From positions 62,001 through 126,000 of the forward strand of contig NZ_JAFBEE010000001.1 in NCBI RefSeq assembly GCF_016908555.1: a DNA stretch of 64,000 nucleotides, written 5' to 3'. Under the pieces are notes generated by a model that was not told where the DNA came from, ran no database searches, and saw only the letters and a list, made by a program, of their open reading frames with translations. The position numbers and the translations under genes are program-made. Below, one piece after another: positions 52,297-61,005 of this stretch. The first letter of the stretch is position 1; every line of letters begins with the position of its first letter. The stretch is from Alkaliphilus hydrothermalis. GTDB lineage: Bacteria > Bacillota > Clostridia > Peptostreptococcales > Natronincolaceae.

Positions 52297-53296
52297 TGAT
52301 TTCAATGAACTATTAAAGGAGTTAAGTAAGGAATATAAGCTATATGCACCAAAACGCTTTGAAAAAAGAGGAAGATTTAGTGATACTGACTCTGTAAGAT
52401 ATGGGGAAATCCAGCGGGTGGAGGAAATAGATTATACAGTAAAGTCTCATTTCTCTCCTAAGGAGATCGTATACCCTATCACGCAAACATTGTTCTATTT
52501 TACAGAGGAAGAATATAGAGAATCTCAAGTGCATGATAAAAAAATATTAGTCTTTTTAAGACCATGTGATATCAATGGTATGAGAAGATTAGATACGATT
52601 TTCTTAGAAAATGGTCCATATAAAGATGTTTATTTTGAAAGACTTAGAGAAAAGGTTAAGTTTGTCATGATGGAGTGCAAAGAGAGTTTCGAAAATTGTT
52701 TCTGTGTATCCATGGGCTCAAACTTTACAGATCACTATAGCATGGCGGTTCGATTTGAAGAGGGCTCTGTATTATGTGATGTAAAGGATAAAGACCTACA
52801 AAGTCAATTTGTCGATAATAAAAAGGAATCAAACTTTACACCTGAATATGTACAGGAAAACAACATCAAGGTGGAAGTTCCTGATGCTGAAAAGATTACC
52901 CCAGCCCTATTCGAACATGATCTTTGGAAGGATTATGCGAAACGCTGTATCGGATGTGGTCGCTGTAATATGGTCTGTATGACCTGTAGCTGCTTTACTA
53001 CCCAAGATATTGCCTACGAGGATAATCCAAAGGCAGGAGAAAGAAGAAGGGTGTGGGCAGGCTGTCATGTGGATAAGTTCACTGATATGGCAGGAGGGCA
53101 TAGTTTCCGAAAAGATTATGGTTCCCGTATGCGTTTCAAGACAATGCACAAGATTTATGACTACAACAAGCGATTCGGCGAGCATATGTGTGTTGGCTGT
53201 GGTCGATGTGATGATATATGTCCAGAGTATATTTCCTTCTCAACATGCATTAAGAAGGTTAATCAAATATTGAAGGAGGGAAATCATGAAGAATAA
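52274..53296 (+). CDS. asrA: Anaerobic sulfite reductase subunit A
   Basis: A 340-aa iron-sulfur protein. Central LRPCDINGMRRLDTIFL and the two C-terminal [4Fe-4S] motifs CIGCGRCNMVCMTC and CVGCGRCDDICPEY match AsrA. It passes electrons from AsrB or ferredoxin to the siroheme subunit. Translationally coupled to the FNT gene upstream and overlaps asrB by 11 bases. Confidence 0.96.
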   Translation: MGYRLQNNDFNELLKELSKEYKLYAPKRFEKRGRFSDTDSVRYGEIQRVEEIDYTVKSHFSPKEIVYPITQTLFYFTEEEYRESQVHDKKILVFLRPCDINGMRRLDTIFLENGPYKDVYFERLREKVKFVMMECKESFENCFCVSMGSNFTDHYSMAVRFEEGSVLCDVKDKDLQSQFVDNKKESNFTPEYVQENNIKVEVPDAEKITPALFEHDLWKDYAKRCIGCGRCNMVCMTCSCFTTQDIAYEDNPKAGERRRVWAGCHVDKFTDMAGGHSFRKDYGSRMRFKTMHKIYDYNKRFGEHMCVGCGRCDDICPEYISFSTCIKKVNQILKEGNHEE

Positions 53297-54080
53297 TCCT
53301 TTAATTCCCCATAAAGCCAAGATTATAGAGGTAACAGCCCAAACGGATATTGATATAACCTATAAAGTAGAATCAGATTTACAGCCTGAGAACGGACAAT
53401 TTGTTCAAGTATCTATTCCAAGAGTAGGGGAGGCCCCTATTTCCATTAGTGATTTTGGCGGTGGATATATTGAAATGACCATCCGTAAAGTAGGAAGTCT
53501 TACAAATGAAATTTATACCTTAAAGCCAGGAGATGACCTATTTCTTAGGGGGCCTTATGGCAAAGGATTTCCTCTAGAACAGTATAAAGGAAAGCACCTA
53601 ATTATAGCCGCAGGAGGAACAGGACTAGCACCTGTTAAGAGTATCATCAACTATTTCTACAGAAATCCAGAGGAAGTAGCAAGGTTTGATGTACTAATGG
53701 GCTTTAAATCTCCAGAAGATATCTTGTTCCAACCAGAGATTGATCAATGGGCAGAAAAGTTTAACACTACCCTTACTGTTGATTCAGCAACAGAGGATTG
53801 GAAGGGAAATACTGGACTCATTACAAAATTTGTGGCCGATATTACAATAGAAGATATGGATAATGTGGAAGTTGTCATTGTAGGACCTCCAATTATGATG
53901 AAATTTACATCTTTAGAATTTCTTAAGAGAGGGGTACCTAAAGAAAAAATCTGGGTTTCCTTTGAAAGAAAAATGTCCTGTGCCATTGGTAAATGCGGTC
54001 ACTGTAAGATTGACGAAACTTATGTCTGTTTAGAAGGACCAGTATTTAACTACACCAAGGCAGAAACGCTGATTGACTAG
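53286..54080 (+). CDS. asrB: Anaerobic sulfite reductase subunit B (NAD(P)H-flavin oxidoreductase)
   Basis: A 264-aa ferredoxin-NADP reductase-type protein: FAD-binding segment ENGQFVQVSIPRVGEAPISIS, nucleotide-binding IIAAGGTGLAPVKS, and a C-terminal [2Fe-2S] motif CAIGKCGHCKIDETYVC. It supplies NAD(P)H electrons to AsrA and AsrC. Confidence 0.96.
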   Translation: MKNNPLIPHKAKIIEVTAQTDIDITYKVESDLQPENGQFVQVSIPRVGEAPISISDFGGGYIEMTIRKVGSLTNEIYTLKPGDDLFLRGPYGKGFPLEQYKGKHLIIAAGGTGLAPVKSIINYFYRNPEEVARFDVLMGFKSPEDILFQPEIDQWAEKFNTTLTVDSATEDWKGNTGLITKFVADITIEDMDNVEVVIVGPPIMMKFTSLEFLKRGVPKEKIWVSFERKMSCAIGKCGHCKIDETYVCLEGPVFNYTKAETLID

Positions 54081-54098
54081 AAAAAGGGGGAGAATATA

Positions 54099-55100
54099 GT
54101 GGCATTGGATTTAAATACTAAGGCTATAAAAAAGAATGCCTACAGAATAACAAAGGAACGGGGTAAAACCGCTTTAAGAGTTCGTGTACCAGGTGGAGCA
54201 TTAGAGGCAAAATACTTAACACTATTACAAGAGATTGCTGAGGAGTATGGAAATGGTCAACTGCATATCACAACTCGACAAGGCTTTGAGCTTCCGGGGA
54301 TTCCTTTTGAAAAAATAGATGAGATTAATAAGAAGATTAAGCCCATTATTCAAGGGTTAGAATTAGATTATGGAGTAGATATTGAAAATCCAGAGGCTGG
54401 TTATCCAGCAGCTGGAACACGAAATGTATCTGCCTGTATCGGTAATAAAGTATGTCAATTTGCCAACTACAACACGACAGAGTTTGCTAGAAGGATTGAG
54501 AAGGCAATTTTCCCAAATGACTATCATGTAAAGATTGCTTTGACGGGATGTCCAAACGATTGTATCAAAGCCCATATGCAGGATTTTGGGATCATCGGAA
54601 TGTCAGACCCTCAATATGAAGCAGACCGATGTATTGGGTGTGAAGCCTGTGTAAAGAACTGTAAGAGAAGAGTAACAGGGGCTTTATCTATGGTGAATGG
54701 AAAAGTAAAAAGAGATGAAAGAAGATGCATCGGTTGTGGAGAATGTGTCCTTAAATGTCCAACCGCCGCATGGACTAGAAACCCAGAGAAGTTTTACAAG
54801 CTACTAATCATGGGACGTACAGGTAAGAAAAACCCTCGTCTAGCAATGCCATTTTTAGAGTGGGTGGATGAAGACACCATTATTAAAGTAATCGTGAATA
54901 CCTATGAATATATTGATCAATTCATCGATAGAACACTACCAAAGGAACATATCGGATATATCGTGGACCGTACTGGATACCAAGTCTTCAAAGAATATGC
55001 CCTAAAGGGTGTTGAGCTAGGACCAAAGGTGAAGGTATCAGAGTATATTAATTTTGGTGGATATAAGTATGAGAAGGATGCTTTTATGGATCAGCTATAA
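54099..55100 (+). CDS. asrC: Anaerobic sulfite reductase subunit C (siroheme subunit)
   Basis: A 333-aa catalytic subunit starting at GTG 54099. Siroheme/[4Fe-4S]-binding cysteines are in ACIGNKVCQFANYNT and LTGCPNDCIKAHMQDFG. A ferredoxin-like insert has CIGCEACVKNCKRR and CIGCGECVLKCP. It reduces sulfite to sulfide. It closes the operon and is followed by a terminator. Confidence 0.97.
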   Translation: MALDLNTKAIKKNAYRITKERGKTALRVRVPGGALEAKYLTLLQEIAEEYGNGQLHITTRQGFELPGIPFEKIDEINKKIKPIIQGLELDYGVDIENPEAGYPAAGTRNVSACIGNKVCQFANYNTTEFARRIEKAIFPNDYHVKIALTGCPNDCIKAHMQDFGIIGMSDPQYEADRCIGCEACVKNCKRRVTGALSMVNGKVKRDERRCIGCGECVLKCPTAAWTRNPEKFYKLLIMGRTGKKNPRLAMPFLEWVDEDTIIKVIVNTYEYIDQFIDRTLPKEHIGYIVDRTGYQVFKEYALKGVELGPKVKVSEYINFGGYKYEKDAFMDQL

Positions 55101-55127
55101 TTCAATATCTTAACTTTTGTAACACTG

Positions 55128-55180
55128 AGGGAACACAGAAACTGTGCTATAAATACGCGTAGGGGGCTGTGTTCCTTTAT
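55128..55180 (+). terminator. Terminator after asrC
   Basis: GGAACACAG (55130-55138) pairs with CTGTGTTCC (55167-55175), followed by TTTATTATT. Confidence 0.8.
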
Positions 55181-55323
55181 TATTATGGGCATTAAGAGGC
55201 TGTTGCTTGTTCCTATTTGGCCCTTCTAATTCATTCATTGACTTAAAAAGAGGGTTGTTAATAGATTAGATAATTGTGAAAGGGGAGATAATTACTTTTA
55301 AGACAGATAGAAGGAGGTAGACT

Positions 55324-56028
55324 ATGAACGTATACTTACTAGTTTTCTTAAGGATCATTAGCATTATGAGCTTACTATTATTCATGGTTTTATTAGTTAT
55401 GGGAAAAAGACCAATAGGAGAGTTGCCAGTGTTTGATTTTCTAACTATTGTTGTCATTGGTGCTGTGGTGGGGGCGGATATAGCTGATCCTAGTATTAAG
55501 CATCTACCCACTGCTTTTGCCATCGTCGTATTAGCCCTTTTGCAAAAAATTATCAGCACATTATCAATTAAAAGCAAGAGGGTGAAAAAACTGATAAATT
55601 TTGAACCTACTATAGTGGCTGTGGGGGGAGAACTACATTATAAGAACATAAAGAAAATAGATTATACCGTGGATGAAATCTTGATGTTACTTAGGGAGAA
55701 GGATATATTTGATTTAAATAGGGTTGGGTATGCGATTATTGAGCAAAATGGCAACCTTTCAGTACTGAGAAAGTCCCAGGAGGAACCCCTTACCCCAAAG
55801 CAAATGAACATATACACTCCTGAAAGCAGTTTGCATACAACGGTAATATCTGAAGGAAAATTGCAGAGAAATAATTTGAATAGTACAACCTTCACAGAGG
55901 AGTATATTCAAGCGGGTATCAAGGAGAAGGGTTACAAAAGCATTGAGGAAGTATTTTTTGCCTCAATAGATAGAAATGGTCTGATGAATATATCTGGATA
56001 TGTTGAGAAAGAAGTGGTGATAAGTTAA
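55324..56028 (+). CDS. DUF421 (YetF-like) membrane protein
   Basis: A 234-aa protein with two or three N-terminal membrane helices, then a cytoplasmic domain. Family signs: LLLFMVLLVMGKRPIGELPVFDFLTIVVIGAVVG (key residues GKRxIG-L), VGGELHYKNIKKIDYT-V and GYAIIEQNGNLSVL. The function of YetF-like proteins is poorly known, with some linked to spore envelope or stress. AAGGAGGT precedes ATG 55324. It appears monocistronic. Confidence 0.88.
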   Translation: MNVYLLVFLRIISIMSLLLFMVLLVMGKRPIGELPVFDFLTIVVIGAVVGADIADPSIKHLPTAFAIVVLALLQKIISTLSIKSKRVKKLINFEPTIVAVGGELHYKNIKKIDYTVDEILMLLREKDIFDLNRVGYAIIEQNGNLSVLRKSQEEPLTPKQMNIYTPESSLHTTVISEGKLQRNNLNSTTFTEEYIQAGIKEKGYKSIEEVFFASIDRNGLMNISGYVEKEVVIS

Positions 56029-56577
56029 TAATTGAACTTAATATTTTTTTGTTTAAAGAATAGATATTATCTAAATAGTTTAGGCAGATTTACTACAAGA
56101 GCTATAGTGCTGTATATGATTAGGCATTCCTTTAACTATTCGCATCATTTTTAGGATTGTATTTGTGGCATAAATCTATGACAATGTATCATTAGAAAAA
56201 GTATTTAATGGGTGAAGATGGTATTAGTATAAATTCAAAATGAATAGTGACATCATAAGTAATATAAAACAAGGGAATGTGGTAGAGTTCTCTTGTTTTC
56301 TTTTCATATCAAATAAAATAGCTTATCCTGTTAGCTTACTTCTAGTAAAAATCTAGTAATCAATGGAAGAAATTAATTCTTGTGTTTAGCTTGTCTTTAT
56401 AATACCATATTTAGTAGGACTAGCTTTTTTTCAAACTTGATCATACTATATTTTGGAAAACAAGAATAAAGAGTTAAATCAAGCTGAAGGCAAGTTGATT
56501 CTTAGTGAAATCCCCCTTGGGGGGCAATAAGGAAAAAATGTCCTTGAGCTGATAACACATAAGAAAAGGGGTGCACA
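56029..56577. other. Long intergenic region with a terminator-like hairpin
   Basis: No gene is seen. It contains the hairpin at 56266-56301 (separate entry) and a G+C block, CCCCCTTGGGGGG (56512-56524), shortly before the lipoprotein gene. Low coding potential on both strands. Confidence 0.4.
56266..56301 (+). terminator. Terminator-like hairpin, first copy of a repeated element
   Basis: AAAACAAGGGAA (56266-56277) pairs with TTCTCTTGTTTT (56288-56299), one G-U pair, then CTTTT. The hairpin and following bases recur after the lipoprotein gene at 57923. Confidence 0.75.
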
Positions 56578-57879
56578 ATGTCAAAGAAAAAATATGTATC
56601 AACAGTCGCATTAGTATTAGCATCAGTGATGGGCCTCACAGGATGTGCTCAAGAAGTTTCATCAAATGAACAACAACCTGGAAATCAAACAATAGAAACA
56701 CCGCAAGAAAAATCAGGTGAAAACACCAAAGAACAAGAAGAAACAAAAGAAAATGAAAACCAAGAAAAAGAAGATGAAAATGAAAAAGCTGAGGAAGAAA
56801 CATCTCAAAGTAACGATAGTGCAAAAGGAAAAAAAGTTTATATCAGTGCAAGTAAGTTGAAAATTAGAAGTGACAGCAATGCCCAAAGCGAAGTATTGGG
56901 AAGCTTACTCAAAGGAAAAGAAGTGGAAGTTATTGATGAAGTTAAAAATGAAGAAACAGTATGGTATAAGGTTCGATTTAAGAGTGCAGACAATAATAAT
57001 GAAGGTTGGGTTTCATCAGAATATACTGTAAAGGATTTAAATGACCTACTTACATCACCAGCCCTTTTTGATGATCACGAGAAGAATGCTTACTTTACAT
57101 CTCCATCCCTTTTCGAGGATAATACAGTTATTGCCTATTATGGTCACCCAAATTCAAAAATAATGGGAATTGTTGGACGTCATCCAAAGGAAGAGCTTAT
57201 CTCCCTGTTAAAGAAAACTTCTGAAAAATATGATGCCCAAAACGGCGATCTAGGTGTCGTTCCAGCAATATACCTTGTTTATGGAACCGTTCAGCCTGGA
57301 GGCGAAATTAATACGATTAATTTTGACCTCATGATGTCTTATATTGAGGAAGCCTATAAAAATGGGGTGTTAGTATACCTTGATAATCAAATGGGAAAAT
57401 ATGCTCCCGTTGATGCAATGAAGGAACTCTTGCCATTTTTGAAATATCCTAACGTACATCTGGCACTTGACCCGGAATGGCGTACTAATAAACCAATGAA
57501 AGAGGTAGGCCATTTAACTGCCTCCGAAATAAATGAAGTTCAACAAACTATGCGGGATTATATGGTGGCTAATGATATTCAGGGTAAACGTCAGTTTGTT
57601 TTTCATCAGTTCCTTGATACGATGATACATGACATTACAGAAGTAGCCAGTAATTATGATCCTGTATTACTGGTGCATAATACATCTGGATGGGGGCCTC
57701 CTGAAGGAAAGGTAGCAACCCATACCAGAAATTCGAAGGCAACAAATATACCATACAAGGGCTTTAAGTTATGGTATTTCTATTCTAATAAAGCAGGGGT
57801 ACACTTTGACAATCCGCTAATGACTCCAGAGCAGGTTTTAAACTTGAATCCCAAGCCTGGGCTTGTTATTTATCAGTAG
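56578..57879 (+). CDS. SH3-domain lipoprotein with a C-terminal domain of unknown function
   Basis: A 433-aa exported lipoprotein. The lipobox is GLTGCA (Cys23). Residues about 30-90 form a Glu/Lys/Gln-rich linker, residues 92-150 an SH3 domain (KKVYISASKLKIRSDSNA, GWVSSEYTV). The C-terminal 265 residues contain VLVYLDNQMGKY, NVHLALDPEWR, HLTASEINEVQ and FVFHQFLDTMI, a recognisable but unassigned pattern also seen in exported proteins of Actinobacteria; the strand-helix alternation suggests a TIM-barrel fold, perhaps glycoside hydrolase-like (inference). It is flanked by two copies of a terminator element. Confidence 0.78.
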   Translation: MSKKKYVSTVALVLASVMGLTGCAQEVSSNEQQPGNQTIETPQEKSGENTKEQEETKENENQEKEDENEKAEEETSQSNDSAKGKKVYISASKLKIRSDSNAQSEVLGSLLKGKEVEVIDEVKNEETVWYKVRFKSADNNNEGWVSSEYTVKDLNDLLTSPALFDDHEKNAYFTSPSLFEDNTVIAYYGHPNSKIMGIVGRHPKEELISLLKKTSEKYDAQNGDLGVVPAIYLVYGTVQPGGEINTINFDLMMSYIEEAYKNGVLVYLDNQMGKYAPVDAMKELLPFLKYPNVHLALDPEWRTNKPMKEVGHLTASEINEVQQTMRDYMVANDIQGKRQFVFHQFLDTMIHDITEVASNYDPVLLVHNTSGWGPPEGKVATHTRNSKATNIPYKGFKLWYFYSNKAGVHFDNPLMTPEQVLNLNPKPGLVIYQ

Positions 57880-57922
57880 GCTGGATTCGAAAGAGAACAT
57901 TGAAAAAGATGCAAAAATGCTT

Positions 57923-57957
57923 AACAAGGGAATGAAGTAGGGTTCCCTTGTTTTTTT
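57923..57957 (+). terminator. Terminator after the lipoprotein gene, second copy of the repeated element
   Basis: AACAAGGGAA (57923-57932) pairs perfectly with TTCCCTTGTT (57943-57952), then five further T residues. Confidence 0.88.
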
Positions 57958-58182
57958 CTATATCAGATAAAGTAACTGGTTGTCATAATATCTAAAATAG
58001 CAATCTACAAATACAATATTATACATTGGTAGGTTTTGTTTTTTGGATAACAATTATTTACATATGCAGATAAAAAATCACACTCATGTACGTAAATATA
58101 ATTCAATTGACAAAGTATGGAAAAAATTGTAGATGGGATTATTTAAGAAAACTAGAAAATTGTGATATACTTAACGTAGTAG

Positions 58183-58473
58183 TTACTGAACAAGCTTTTT
58201 AATCAAGTATTAAGAAGCCAATTAGATTTGGTCAATATTCTAAAAACGGTTTATTATTTAGAGAATAAAGACTTAGGGTTAATGGTTTGTGCAAAGAATT
58301 TAGGGGTAAGCAGAACAGCATTATCTACTTGGGTAAAAGATTCAAATTCAAATAATGGTGAGGTGCCTACAAGAGGATCCGGTAATTACCAAAGTGATGA
58401 AGCAAAGGAGAATGCAAGACTACGCAAAAAACTAAGAGATGCGCAAGACGTGCTATCGGATAGAGTTGGTTAG
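58183..58473 (+). pseudogene. Remnant of an IS3-family transposase orfA
   Basis: An open frame of about 96 codons without a good ribosome site. It has VCAKNLGVSRTALSTWVKDS, a helix-turn-helix like those of IS3/IS911 OrfA, followed by ENARLRKKLRDAQDVL, the leucine-zipper-like end. The usual start (YTEEFK...) is degraded and no OrfB catalytic part with its DDE residues follows. It is an old insertion sequence fragment with ends no longer visible. Confidence 0.6.
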
Positions 58474-58562
58474 GCAAGATGGAAAACAAAAAATCATTTA
58501 TGACTTTAGCAAGTAGGAGTACAAAAAGGCTAAAGTGACACCTCAATAAGGATGTGCATTCG

Positions 58563-59030
58563 ATGAATAAAAAGAAATGGATTATAAATCTACTACTTTT
58601 AGTCCTTGTGATTACATGGCTTGGTTTCCTCAATCTCCAAGCAATAGAGTTGATTTACTATGAATGGAAGTTAGGAGTAGATTTAAAGCGATCTTTTGGT
58701 GACTATAACATGTTTGTACTAGAAAGACAAATGGGAAACCAAGTGGTATGGTATATTTACCCTAAAGAAAAAAATAGGAGAATTACTGATACACCTATTG
58801 AGGTAGTTGTTAAGGAGGAACAGTTGGAAATACTCAAGTCAAAAGCACTTGAAGAGTTTCAACAGTATGGAATTGAATCGGCATATCCGACATTAAATGA
58901 TCAGTATTTTGAAGAAACATCACCAGAAATTGTGGACTTTCTTAACTATTGGGTAAGATCTAAGAGAACTGAGCCATATAGTATTGAATTTCGATTATTT
59001 ACTGGTGAGATTGTTAGGGTTATAAAGTAG
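58563..59030 (+). CDS. Small membrane-anchored protein of unknown function
   Basis: A 155-aa protein with an N-terminal membrane helix or signal anchor (about residues 5-24) and an extracytoplasmic domain without a recognised family. ATG 58563 follows AAGGAT at a long distance; GTG 58554 is an alternative. Downstream of an insertion sequence remnant and upstream of a strong terminator, it lies in an accessory part of the window. Confidence 0.6.
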   Translation: MNKKKWIINLLLLVLVITWLGFLNLQAIELIYYEWKLGVDLKRSFGDYNMFVLERQMGNQVVWYIYPKEKNRRITDTPIEVVVKEEQLEILKSKALEEFQQYGIESAYPTLNDQYFEETSPEIVDFLNYWVRSKRTEPYSIEFRLFTGEIVRVIK

Positions 59031-59088
59031 CAAATATATGCTGTTAACTTTTTTATTCGTATCTGTCAAATACAACCCACATATGAAG

Positions 59089-59130
59089 AAAGACCTATCT
59101 ATGAGATAATTCTCGTAAATAGGTCTTTTG
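59089..59130 (+). terminator. Terminator after the small membrane protein gene
   Basis: AAAGACCTAT (59089-59098) pairs with ATAGGTCTTT (59119-59128); an inner ATGAGA/TCTCGT pairing extends it. Confidence 0.8.
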
Positions 59131-59335
59131 CTACTTCTTAGATTCAAGGGGTGTTTTGCATTCTTCTTGCAAGGTTCCTGACCAAGGGAGATGATGATCC
59201 AGTGCTCCCCTAAAGGGGGCTTAGGGGGTCTACCCTAATACATTGACATCACTAATAGAGGTATTTTTTTGTTTTGCTGTAGCCTCTAGAATACAATAAA
59301 GATTTGAAGGAGGACATGACTATGACCCTCCGACC

Positions 59336-60601
59336 CTACCCCCTAAAATAAAAAGGACTCTCCAAATAATCCATCTGCAACCTCCTAAACCCTTCATTTT
59401 CAACCCCCAAAGCATAAACATCCGTAGCCCGAATATCAATCTCCAACATCCTCTTTGCCGCCTCATTCTGGGGGCTATACTGATTAATTTTCGTAACAAT
59501 CGGTACAGTTGCCTTTTTCTTCATTAGTTTCAGTAGTTCTCTTCCTTTGTCATTAAAAGCCAACACCCGAATATATTGAGGTCCTCCCTGTTGATGGAGG
59601 GTTTCGATCTCATCTCTTTTTAGTCCAATCAGTAAATGCATCATAATCCGTTGAATCCTTGTCAGAGGATAACGCTTACTCTTGATACACTCCAACAGAC
59701 CTTTATAGTCATTGGCTTCAAGTCCACAGTGCTTTATCCTATTTTCCAATCCCTCATTCACATCAAAAATACTAGCCAATTCATTGGCAGGACTACGACG
59801 GATCAGGGTCATGATGGACTGATGGTAATCATGGGCGAAAATAGGGCCTATTTTGCCCTCAAAGGACTCCTTTAGGACATCATAGGTAGTGGGGGGTACA
59901 ACCTGCCGTATTCCCTCCATATCCCCCATTTTTCGCAAATGCTCCCGTATAGCAGTGGCACTGGCGATATCAGAAGAAAGATCAGTTGAATGATAACCTG
60001 CCTTTTTCCTAAGGATGGTATAGGGAGTAATCTTGCTGTTAATTTTTTTTAGGGCTTTTAAATACTCTATAGACAGTATGTTGTTGGGGTTATTGATGAT
60101 TTTATTCAATTGGTCTAACTCATGGGGGGGGAGTCCATTTTCTTCTTTTAAATAGACCTTTAAGGCCTCCTCACGGGCAACAGGGAAGGAGACACCCCTC
60201 TGTAGATGCTGCTGTAGAAAATCCTCAAATTTCTCTGGTGGATTGACCAATAGATCTGCCATTAGTTTTAATCCCTTTAGATTTCCTTCTTCACTCCCAA
60301 AGCAAAGGGCATCCACCACACCAGTTTGATCAAGTAGTTTTACAGAACCATAAGCAAAGTATTCAGCTGTGGCACAGGCATAGATGGTGGGAAGTTCGAT
60401 TACGAGGTCTATTCCAGCCAGGACAGCCATTTTAGCCCTCTGCCATTTATGTAGTAGGGCTGGCTCACCCCTTTGAAGAAAATTCCCGCTCATGACGGAA
60501 ATACTGTGGGTAGCGCCCGTCACCCTGAGGGACTCCTGTAGATGATATAAATGTCCATTGTGGAATGGGTTGTGTTCTGTAATTAATCCAAGTACCTTCA
60601 T
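59336..60601 (-). CDS. tmcAL: tRNA(Met) cytidine acetate ligase
   Basis: A 421-aa enzyme (YlbM family), the only clear minus-strand gene. N-terminal nucleotidyltransferase motif EHNPFHNGHLYHLQ (HxGH-type), VMSGNFLQRGEPALLHKWQRA and VIELPTIYACATAEYFA, GSEEGNL, and SSDIASATAIREHLRK. TmcAL uses ATP and acetate to make N4-acetylcytidine at the wobble position of elongator tRNA-Met. The ribosome site TTAGGAGG is seen on the minus strand just before the start. It is divergent from ackA, which also handles acetate. Confidence 0.93.
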   Translation of the reverse strand: MKVLGLITEHNPFHNGHLYHLQESLRVTGATHSISVMSGNFLQRGEPALLHKWQRAKMAVLAGIDLVIELPTIYACATAEYFAYGSVKLLDQTGVVDALCFGSEEGNLKGLKLMADLLVNPPEKFEDFLQQHLQRGVSFPVAREEALKVYLKEENGLPPHELDQLNKIINNPNNILSIEYLKALKKINSKITPYTILRKKAGYHSTDLSSDIASATAIREHLRKMGDMEGIRQVVPPTTYDVLKESFEGKIGPIFAHDYHQSIMTLIRRSPANELASIFDVNEGLENRIKHCGLEANDYKGLLECIKSKRYPLTRIQRIMMHLLIGLKRDEIETLHQQGGPQYIRVLAFNDKGRELLKLMKKKATVPIVTKINQYSPQNEAAKRMLEIDIRATDVYALGVENEGFRRLQMDYLESPFYFRG

Positions 60602-61005
60602 AAAAGCCTCCTAAGTTATCAAATCGTGTATTTGTAATCTTACTACAAAAACATTTCAATGGTCTAAAGTATATGGGAATAGGTTTATTTTTATCTATTC
60701 AAAAAAATTTAATTATTATTGTATATAGTAGGGCAAATTTATCTATTCTAAGTAAAGAAGATAGTTGTTGATCTAGCTCTGAAGTCAACTTTGATTATAC
60801 TATATTATTCTAATAATTTGTCAAGAATATGGGAAAATAGTAGTTAGAATATTTCTAATAAATAATATTTTTTTCTTATGGAGACAAAAGAGCTGAAACA
60901 ACTTGCAATATAACTAAAAATTTATTATTATTGAAATGTCGGAACAAATCTAAGTGATTATTTATGATTTAAGCCATACAATATATTACTTTAGGAGGTT
61001 ATCAA
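60602..61005. other. Divergent promoter region between tmcAL and ackA
   Basis: About 400 A+T-rich bases that must hold the promoters of both genes. No gene or convincing consensus promoter was singled out. The ackA ribosome site AGGAGGT lies at its right edge. Confidence 0.45.

Noticed and set aside
53010..53273. 87-codon plus-strand frame inside asrA
   Set aside because: It lies in another frame within the conserved cysteine-rich end of asrA and has no independent support.
56512..56524. CCCCCTTGGGGGG block before the lipoprotein gene as a terminator
   Set aside because: The loop would be too small and no T-run follows; left as an unexplained G+C block.
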